Shown here: piece by piece, positions 56,874 to 64,000 of the stretch | How positions within the stretch are numbered: position 1 is the stretch's first letter | Layout: every line of letters begins with the position of its first letter | Source: Roridomyces roridus | Lineage: Eukaryota; Basidiomycota; Agaricomycetes; Agaricales; Mycenaceae | NCBI GenBank assembly: GCA_029378245.1 | Contig: JARKIF010000001.1 | Location: 3,410,001 to 3,474,000 of the forward strand | DNA: 64,000 nt | Direction of reading: 5' to 3' | The notes under the pieces: generated by a model | Told to the model about the DNA's origin: nothing | The model's input: only the letters and a program-made list of their open reading frames with translations | The model's database searches: none | Program-made: the position numbers and the translations under genes

Positions 56874-57437
56874 GATGTGGACTGGCAACAAGTAAGCGTC
56901 TTGGCCGTCGCAATGCCAGCAGGAGAAATGACCAGATTGCCAGCAGATGAGAGTGATACGAGTCCAGCGCTGGCTCGGATACACCTTGAAACACCTAGGA
57001 CTCCAAATGCGTACATTCTTGCAACCAAGTGGTGTGCGGAGGGAGGGCTGTAAACGCCAAACGGACAAACGTCGGGTTGCCTAACGACCAGCGATAACAA
57101 GCACCGACGGTGTAACGTGTTATCTATTCGTGAAGAGCATTCATTCATTCATTCGAGCTTGCTGGCCATGGAGATTATAGTGAGGTAGATATCACCTTAC
57201 ACGTAGCAGCACCAGAAGAGAGGGTACATTCCGGTCCCTGCGAGTACCCGGCTAGTTTCTCCGAGGCAAAAGTTCTGGCTGGGCGGGTGCACAACTGCAC
57301 CGTCGCGGTGGCGGTGGTAGTGCGGAGAAAGTGAGCCAGCTGTCAGGTGAACTGATCATGATTCGGCCCGCTCTTCCTTGGTTGCTACGCCTCGACTCCC
57401 GATTTGTTTTTGTCTTTTTTGCTTTCGGACCGACACG

Positions 57438-57525
57438 TATATAATCCGCCATGGAGTCCCCGCTGCCCATACTCTCCCCATGTTCTCGTTGTGCCGTGCC
57501 TCGGGCTCGTCATCGCCCTCGGTAG
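57438..57525 (+). promoter_or_regulatory. TATA element and upstream overlapping ORF of cyclin 2
   Basis: TATATAA at 57438-57444, 36 bp before the cyclin ATG. An ATG in CCGCCATGG (57451) opens a 24-codon frame ending at 57525, overlapping the cyclin start by 46 bases in another frame, exactly as at cyclin 1. Conservation may just reflect recent duplication. Confidence 0.55.
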
Positions 57526-58427
57526 ACCTCTGGAGTCCAAGCAGCCCATCCAGCGGCAAGTCCAACAGCCCATCTACCAGCGCGGTCCACGCTGCTTCGC
57601 TCGTGGACCCATTGATGCACTCTTCCGAGCTTCTGCAGCTCCTCGATATCAGTCTTTCACCATCGGTGATTGGTGCGTCCTAGTCGTCTCTCATCCTAAT
57701 CCGTTCTCATCTCTGTGCAGAATACGTCGTAGATCGCGTGTCCGAAGCAGTCAACAACGCCCTTGCTAGTGGGGGTGTCAAATCTTTCACCTGGTCCACG
57801 CTATGTCGCAGCAGATTCAGCTCCTGGGTGTCCACAGTCCTCTCCCGTGCCGAGATAACGCTACCGACCGTGCTTGTCGTTCTCGCGTATCTCGATCGTG
57901 CAGCCCCCGAACTCTGTATCACCCGGCAAGACTGGGCCCACGAACGCGTCTTCCTCGGCACTCTCGTCTGTGCCTCTAAATATACCAACGATGCGAGCCT
58001 CAAAAACGGACACTGGGCCATCTGTACGGGTGTCTTTGGCCGACGGGATATTGGACGTATCGAGCGTGAGATGCTCGAAGTGCTCGAGTGGAGGCTCAGT
58101 GTGTGCGAGAGGGATGTGCTGGCACATCACCAAGGGCTTATGCGTGCCGCGGGCGAGGTAGCAGCTCGGCAACGGCCTCAGCACCAGCGCACAGCTTCCA
58201 CGTCCTCCACTGGCTCCCTCCCTGGCCTCTCACCGCCATCGTCTCCCGAAAGCTCACCGAGCGTCTCCCCACGCACGCCGCCCCTCCATCTGCTCGATGT
58301 CCCGATGGATGTTGGTGACGAGGTCTACGATCTTCCTGCCAAGAACGGCCGCGTCTTTGTGCAGATGCGCTCGGTGCGGCCTGTCCCAATACGCGCACCT
58401 CCGCTCCCGCCGCGCCGTCTGGCGTAG
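57480..58427 (+). CDS. Pcl/Pho80-like cyclin, copy 2, 299 aa
   Basis: Exons 57480-57672 and 57721-58427 with a 48-nt intron (GTGCGT..TGCAG) that contains an in-frame stop, so splicing is required here. Together 900 nt, 299 codons plus stop. Exon 1 is Ser-rich and ends LLQLLDISLSPSVI; exon 2 holds the cyclin box (STVLSRAEITLPTVLVVLAYLDRA, RVFLGTLVCASKYTNDASLKN, GHWAICTGVFGRRDIGRIER, EMLEVLEWRLSVCERDVL) and a Ser/Pro tail with SPPSSPESSPS, a likely phosphorylation region, ending PPRRLA. Expected partner is a Pho85-type cyclin-dependent kinase. This copy keeps the ancestral C-terminus that copy 1 lost to a transposon. Confidence 0.88.
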
Positions 58428-58534
58428 CTTTCCTCTGTCGCATTGCATTCCACTGTATACTATCCATCTCGTCCATTATTTGTTACACTATACAGCTCTT
58501 GTATTGTTAGCAAATTCCAACCTTGTATTGCTTC

Positions 58535-59425
58535 TAGAGTGTAGCACGAATACATATTCGCGAATATGAATATTCGTCAAACTTTGAAAACTGATATTCG
58601 CATTCGCACGAATATTGATGGCAAATATTCGTGTATTTGTAAGCAGTATTCGCGAATATTCGCGAGTGGCAACTATTCAGATTCAGCACCTCTGGATACT
58701 CATTTAAAGTGGGTGGTTGCAAGCTATCTGCAGGCAAAGTGCTATATCAGCTTCAGAGAGCAGTGTGGGTAGTCTCAAATGTCCTTCCCAGCAAGTTCCC
58801 AGTGGTGGTAGCTTGCAATGGGAGTCAAATCTTGACAGATTGACAGAAGGGCATGCCAAAATAGACGGATCACTGGGTATGTGTCATTGTACTGTACCGG
58901 CGTGTATGGTAGCGACGGCCCAGGGTGCGTTACACTTCGCTTCGGCGATAAGTTAGCGACGCACTGCCGCATTTGGGTGATCACTTGCCATAAAAGGCAA
59001 TTTCCGGCGCCGCAGGGCCGAAATTTTGATGGGAAAGGCCTTTTGGAGACGGTTTTCACGTGTTACGCTGCAATTTAGGCACCATTTTTGAAATTTGGGC
59101 CGCGTTATGCGTTACGGTTGCTACCATACACGCTGGTACAGTACATGAAATATTCTATTGACTGATGTGTGTGCAGGGAACAAGCCGATTTGGCCGAGTG
59201 ATGCCGAGTGATGCCGACGGATCAATCTCCCAAATTGAGCTCTGATATCACATTGATCAAGTCAGGATTAGCCGACGAATATTCGCGAATATTGACTTTT
59301 CCAAAACCTGATATTCGCATTCGCGCGAATAGCACAGCCACAGCCATTCACGAGTACGAATATTCGGTATTCGCGAATACACAGCCACGAATATTCGTGA
59401 CATTCGCCATTCGTGCTACACCCTA
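58535..59425. mobile_element. hAT-like non-autonomous element, 891 bp
   Basis: Inverted ends TAGAGTGTAGCACGAAT / complement of TAGGGTGTAGCACGAAT, flanked by the 8-bp repeat ATTGCTTC (58527-58534 and 59426-59433). Many copies of AATATTCGCGAATATTCG-like palindromes lie inside both ends, typical of hAT subterminal repeats. Block I shows the empty site near 32655. A 250-bp element is nested at 58892-59141. No transposase. Confidence 0.92.
58892..59141. mobile_element. Nested 250-bp miniature element with TA duplication
   Basis: Inverted ends of about 27 bp starting CTGTACCRGCGTGTATGGTA, flanked by TA on both sides (58890-58891 and 59142-59143). A TA duplication fits Tc1/mariner-type miniature elements. 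It sits inside the 58535-59425 element and so inserted later. Confidence 0.88.
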
Positions 59426-59708
59426 ATTGCTTCCGCTGGCCTCAAGCTTTAATCTCCTGCGCTTGCCCTCGTTGCTATGGTTCAAACGCACCAATAATTC
59501 ATTGCTTGCTTATCTTGCCAGAAATCCACTCAAACCGCCGCCGTTATCTGTATCTCATTTGATTCCAGTCAAATCTTGCCTGGAGATGGTCCGCTTCTCG
59601 GGATTTACCTCCGTCGTAATCTGGCCGCGGATCTCGCAGAATCTCAATGAATTTACTCGAGGATTGAATCAAATATTGATATTCCTTTTTTGAACTTTCT
59701 TCCAGACC

Positions 59709-60630
59709 ATGTTGTGCGTAGCGCATCCTCTCCCGCCGGCAAACTCTGTTCCCAGAGGGGAACTAATGAAAGAGCTGCGCTGAACGCTCCGATCTTCGTA
59801 CACACTCCCAGACCCTCCTCGATCTCGGTGCTCAAGTACTAGTAGTCTAGTACTCACAGAGCAATCCTGCAAATCCAACAAGCCATGGACGGAATCCTCG
59901 CTGCCCGTGTCAACGTCCAAAATTCCCCGTCGAAGCATATCGAGCATTCCAATTGCCTGCCGTCGGACATCAATATTACTGTGTGAAGTGTCCCAGCAGC
60001 TGTAGGTTTCCCAGTCGCATGCGGGCCCTGTCTGGGTGCAACGGGCTTTCGGGTACTAGTGTCGGTCTTTTACGCGTTTCCCAGTGGCGCGAGGTTTTCC
60101 TGGATACGCCGAAGATTTGCAATTGGTCAAATAGAGCGGTGGACGAGAAATAGTGGCCTCAAGATCGGCAGGTTGCTGGATACGTACTCTTCTCGTGATC
60201 TTGGAGCGATCCGGAACACACCCTCTCCCAGCAAGAGTCTCAAATTCTGCCCATTCCTTCCTCTGAAGCATTGTGAACGATGCCAGCACCTTGTTGTGAA
60301 TTCCGCGGACAATATTCAACTGCAACGTTTTCCAAACTGCCCCGAAACTGACACACGTCACGCTCATCACTGATCAGGACTGGAGCCAACTGCTAAATTT
60401 CGCTCACTTGCCATCCCATCGAGCGCTTCGAATTCAACATCACCGAGGTTCCATTGCTACTGCCACAACTATCCCGCCCTGGTGCGGCATTCACCCTCAG
60501 AGAAGATCTCAATTGTGTGGATTCCAGCATCAACTTTCCTGAACTCACATCCACGATCTAATCATTCACTGGTGTTGTCAACACCTGCATATTCCGGACG
60601 CTTTGGGCCATGGCCAGCCGGTAGGCAAAG
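59709..60630 (+). pseudogene. F-box family 3 remnant, block II
   Basis: Starts MLCVAHPLPPANSVPRGELMKELR and stops, like the block I copy at 33177. Later parts match the 43467 gene: the GRVRPCLGATGFR-like region near 60025, GLLRVSQWREVFLDTPK near 60061-60118, and the GTCAACACCTGCATATTCCGGA region near 60575. Many frame breaks. The shared stop early in both block copies shows the gene died before the blocks were duplicated. Confidence 0.7.
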
Positions 60631-61187
60631 TGTTTACATAAACAGATTTGATTTTCTGACGGGCATTCGCGGGTGGATCTAAATTTATCCTACCCATAGA
60701 TCCGCGTCATTCAATTGCCGGCGAAGGTGGTGGTACTTACACCGTACAGAGGCAGCGGTGGATTGATTCAATGATCCACGAGGTTGGCGGCCATTTACGT
60801 ACACCTTCCCACAGGTTTCCGTCATCTCTCTCACAGTTTGACAGGTTTAGGAAGATTTTGATAAGGTCCTCAAGGCTGCTGCGTGGCCAAGCACATCACC
60901 CTCTCCCTCTCACAACCACCATGTCTATGAAGACATATTGTCTATTTGGTTAGCCTGGAATCTTTTGAAACACTCTACAACTCACTCACTGGCATACCTA
61001 GTCCAAAGTGCAGATCAACTCCCATGGAAGCTCCGGCCGCACTTTCATGTCAAGGTCACTGGCTGCTCTCCCGAGTTGAATACAGAGTTGCTCTCAAGCC
61101 GCAAGCCACAGTGGAACTATGAATCCAACATGTATGTGCCACCAAGCATTCCATCTGAGCATGATTCACTTCAGGACTGACATTTTT

Positions 61188-61755
61188 GAGGAACCATTCG
61201 ATTGGTCTAATTAGATTTCCCCGAAAGGATGACAGCCCTGACACGCCGCCAGCCGACCGACCGTGCCTCCGTTCTTGGGTACTCTTGGTGATTGCCTTGG
61301 TCCCTCTCTGGCGGTGTCCTCTGATCCTCCCGTTCGGCACCAGCGGCTAGGACTCGGAACTGAGTCAATGCCGTTCAGCTCTGTCAACTGACGTCGCGGT
61401 ACGTGTTGTACCCGCTGTAAACTTCTGCACATACTCAGCTGGCAGACTGCAACGGGCACAGCTTGCTTGACCCTCCCCTCTTCAACCTAAAAGCTGTTCA
61501 ACGGCTCCGATCAAATATTAATCCTCACTCGGCAAAGCTCCAAGAAGAAATCTTTGCATTAGGCCAAGCAACGTGAAATCTGCGGCCAAGCTGGAATTTC
61601 GCGCATTGTTGGGACATTGGGTCGAGAGGAAGCAGCCTCCGGGCTGCCGAGACACCTGTGTATGCATAGAACTGTTGGCCGAGGTACATGTATCACATAT
61701 TGTCCCGGATCAACACTCTCGGGGATATCTAATTAGACCAATCGAACTATGACTC
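61188..61755. mobile_element. Mutator-like miniature element, 568 bp, in an intron
   Basis: Ends share TTCGATTGGTCTAATTAGAT about 9 bases from each terminus in inverted orientation, terminal bases GAG/CTC, and the 9-bp duplication GACATTTTT flanks it (61179-61187 and 61756-61764). A 9-bp duplication is the Mutator signature. Block I shows the empty site near 34710. It enlarges intron 2 of receptor copy II. Confidence 0.88.
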
Positions 61756-62217
61756 GACATTTTTAACACACAGCTGTCCAACAGCTACCCAACTGACATT
61801 TCAGCTTCACCACAAAACGAAGCTGATTTGCCAAGGGAGTTTTAACATTGAAGATCTTCTCCAAAAATCCCAGACAGCGCACAGTTAGTCTCAGTCTTAT
61901 CTTGTCATTTTCTAACCAACAAAGGACAAGTCATTGAACTTTCTCTCTCCAAGTCAGGGAACAAGAAACCGGGCCGGCTGTGGATTCGGCTGACTGAGAG
62001 CCAGGAACACAGTGACACTAATGATACTGTTGCTCTTGATCAAACTCCAGCTGCCGCTTCCAGTGGAGTAATACCCGATAAAGAGACATGGAGACAAGAT
62101 ATTGGCAAGAAAGTAAAACAGACTTGGCAGGGACTGCATCAAATCACCAGAATCATAGCACCTTTTGTTCCTGAGCCCTTCAACACTCCTTTTGAAATCT
62201 TCAATACCATCTCGGAT

Positions 62218-62759
62218 TAGGGCTGCAATCATTTCCGTTTGCAAACATTTGCAAACGGTTTCAACCGTTTTCATTTCCATTTAATTTGTGGGTCAGTGCA
62301 AACGGTAAACAGATGTTAAACAAACGGTTTAAATGGTTACCTACCAGCTCCTACCAGGCGGCATTTTTGACGTGGACTGGCGACTCCGCTGTCAGTGATT
62401 CCCGGTTCCTCGGATGTCAAATGGGTACCCCGTCGACCGGCCACCCTCGGCAAGGTGTCTGATCATTTCTGATCCCGCTGATTGACACGGCTGAATGCCA
62501 GGTGACATCCGGCAAGGGTCTGGCATGTAATCCAAGAGCCCTGAACAGTCCCCCAGGCTTGAACAACAACCAGATGGTGACCATACACTAACCTGAGGAC
62601 TCAACACCCATAGGTAGGTCCTTGTTGTGGGCTGGTTTTACATGCCACTCCAGATACCATTTGAAAACAGTTTTAAACAGTTTACAAACGTTTACGTACC
62701 GTTTCCGTTTGATTTGCCCAGATCTGCAAACGGAAACGATATGGTTTCAGCCTTATAGA
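62218..62759. mobile_element. hAT-like miniature element, about 540 bp, in a receptor exon
   Basis: Begins TAGGGCTGCAATCATTTCCG and ends CAGCCTTATAG, with near-identical flanks CTCGGAT and CTCAGAT (62211-62217 and 62760-62766) as an imperfect 7-8-bp duplication. Numerous CAAACGG/CCGTTTG motifs near both ends act as subterminal repeats. Block I shows the empty site (CATCTTGGATGTGG near 35162). It introduces a stop codon into exon 4 of receptor copy II. Confidence 0.82.
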
Positions 62760-64000
62760 CTCAGATGTGGCAGTGGTATAGTGTCTGTGCTAGTCATTGT
62801 TCAATGCTTATGCCCATTTCCAGGAGTACATGGAGAACAAAGAAGCCGTGGAGGATGCCTTTGTCAAACTGTCAGCTCAGCTGGTAGAGGTTGAAGGAGT
62901 GCTCTTGGACAGCGAGAAGTACAATATTGATATCACAGCAAGCAGCAAGGAGCTAGCAGAGTGGGTTAATCCTAAATGATGGTGATTGTAGCTAAACTAT
63001 CTCTTCCAAGCCTGGTTATCAAACAAGCAGTGGAACTGCGAGACATCCAGTCAAAAGCCACAGCAAAGAAAATCTTTGAGCAGCACGAAATCACAGGCAA
63101 AATCAGTCAATGCATTGACATACTCAAACAAGGCACTGACAAGTATCATGTTGGTTCAGCTTTCTTCAACTTCACAGCACAACTTCTAAGCACTTTGGCA
63201 GCGGAGAATGAGTCTGGCAATTGCTAGGGATGTCAAGAAAAATGTAGACTTTGCCTTGGTAATGTTCTCATTTAAAAGTGGGATTCTAATTCTGACACAA
63301 GACTTTGAGGCTTCCATGCTCCCATCATTTGCAGCTAGGGCATTATTTGATGCAGATACAGGAGCAGCAGTATCACCAAGACGAGCATGCACACCGGGAA
63401 CTCGGAAAGAATTGCTGGAAAAACTTGAAAACTGGGCATTGGATAAATCTCCCAATACCTCTCCAATTTTCTGGCTTAGTGGTATGGCTGGTACTGGCAA
63501 GTCCACTGTGGCCTACACAATATGCAAGCTGTTTCAGGGGCACAAACAGTTTGGGGCCTCATTCTTTTGCTCCCGCAATGATGAGAGTGCCGGAGCTCGA
63601 TTGTCAATCATCCCTACAATTGTCCGCCAGCTTATCCCCAACCACACTGCATATGCATATGCTCTCAGGGATTTAAACCTTGACCAGCTTGCTGCTTCCT
63701 CAAGCCACCATGTGGCTGAACTTCTCATTATGCCATGGATAAAATCATTGAAGCAGGAGAGAGGTCAGCAAGCATCACAACTCATAGTGATTGATGCTCT
63801 GGATGAGATTGAAGGTGCTGGAGGAGCACATTTCATCCAAGACTTGATCCAGCAAGTCACCTCAGCTTGCCAGGAATTCCAAGGATTGAAGTTCCTGCTC
63901 ACCAGTCGACCCCACCCTGAAATTGTTGAGCAATTCGAGCATCTGGAGTTAGCCAGTATTTACAATTTGGAGCACATGGATCCTGAAACAGCTAGGGATG

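Larger units (their letters stand above)
60921..64000 (+). pseudogene. C2-NACHT-WD40 NOD-like receptor, copy II (cut by window end, exon 4 disrupted)
   Basis: Exons 60921-60948, 61002-61131, 61774-61883 and 61925 onward match copy I exactly in length where complete. Exon 4 is broken by a hAT-like insertion at 62218 whose first bases make an in-frame TAG. The acceptor of the next intron has lost four bases (TTAG) relative to copy I. From 63208 the frame is open to the window edge: MSLAIARDVKKNVDFAL, FDADTGAAVSPRRACTPGTRK, Walker A GMAGTGKST (63481-63507), CSRNDESAGARLSIIPTIVRQ, then MPWIKSLKQ where copy I has a stop, Walker B LIVIDALDEIEG, and LLTSRPHPEIVEQF. NACHT is thus intact here. A 568-bp element lies harmlessly in intron 2. 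A protein could still start from an internal ATG; otherwise inactive. Confidence 0.8.

Noticed and set aside
63240..63345. An intron from GTAATG to TTGCAG before the receptor NACHT domain
   Set aside because: Copy II reads through this stretch in frame without splicing; removing it breaks the frame.

Overview
The window looks like a gene-poor, duplication-rich stretch of a basidiomycete (Agaricomycetes, mushroom-forming fungus) genome. Reasons: multi-exon genes with 45-60-nt GT..AG introns, several expanded F-box families of the mushroom type, a Pcl/Pho80-like cyclin family, a C2-NACHT-WD40 receptor, and many short non-autonomous transposons. No rRNA, tRNA, CRISPR array or prokaryote-style operon was seen.

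Layout. 0-14.7 kb: a Ser/Pro-rich single-exon gene on the minus strand (405-2357), a 7-exon F-box gene (3820-6125), a coiled-coil F-box gene split by two transposons (6877-12476), and a minus-strand F-box relative carrying a short transposon (12640-14620). 14.7-24.4 kb: almost no genes, one clear hAT-type miniature element and a hexanucleotide array. 24.5-41.3 kb (block I): F-box pseudogene with three transposon lesions, non-coding repeats, cyclin copy 1, an F-box remnant, and NACHT-WD40 copy I with 14 nearly identical WD repeats. 42-48.9 kb: minus-strand F-box remnant, a small cysteine-motif protein, a cyclin truncated at its intron and joined to an inverted truncated copy of the 405-2357 gene, and a small F-box stub. 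49.0-51.2 kb: a mushroom-specific kinase-like gene. 52.0-64.0 kb (block II): intact 7-exon F-box gene, frameshifted coiled-coil F-box gene, the same non-coding repeats, intact cyclin copy 2, F-box remnant, and the start of NACHT-WD40 copy II, cut by the window end.

Comparing the copies fixes most gene models and most transposon boundaries: where one copy has an insertion, the other shows the empty site. This gave about a dozen elements with terminal inverted repeats or LTRs and target-site duplications, none with a visible transposase. The two complete 7-exon F-box genes (666 and 669 aa) and cyclin 2 (299 aa) keep frame through every predicted splice. The receptor copies are broken at different places: copy I by a 1-nt frameshift, a nonsense codon and a 1.6-kb insertion, copy II by an insertion in an upstream exon. 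The repeat homogeneity of the WD40 propeller, with variation confined to a few surface positions, resembles fungal allorecognition receptors of the HET-E/NWD type. That resemblance is by pattern; the function here is inferred.
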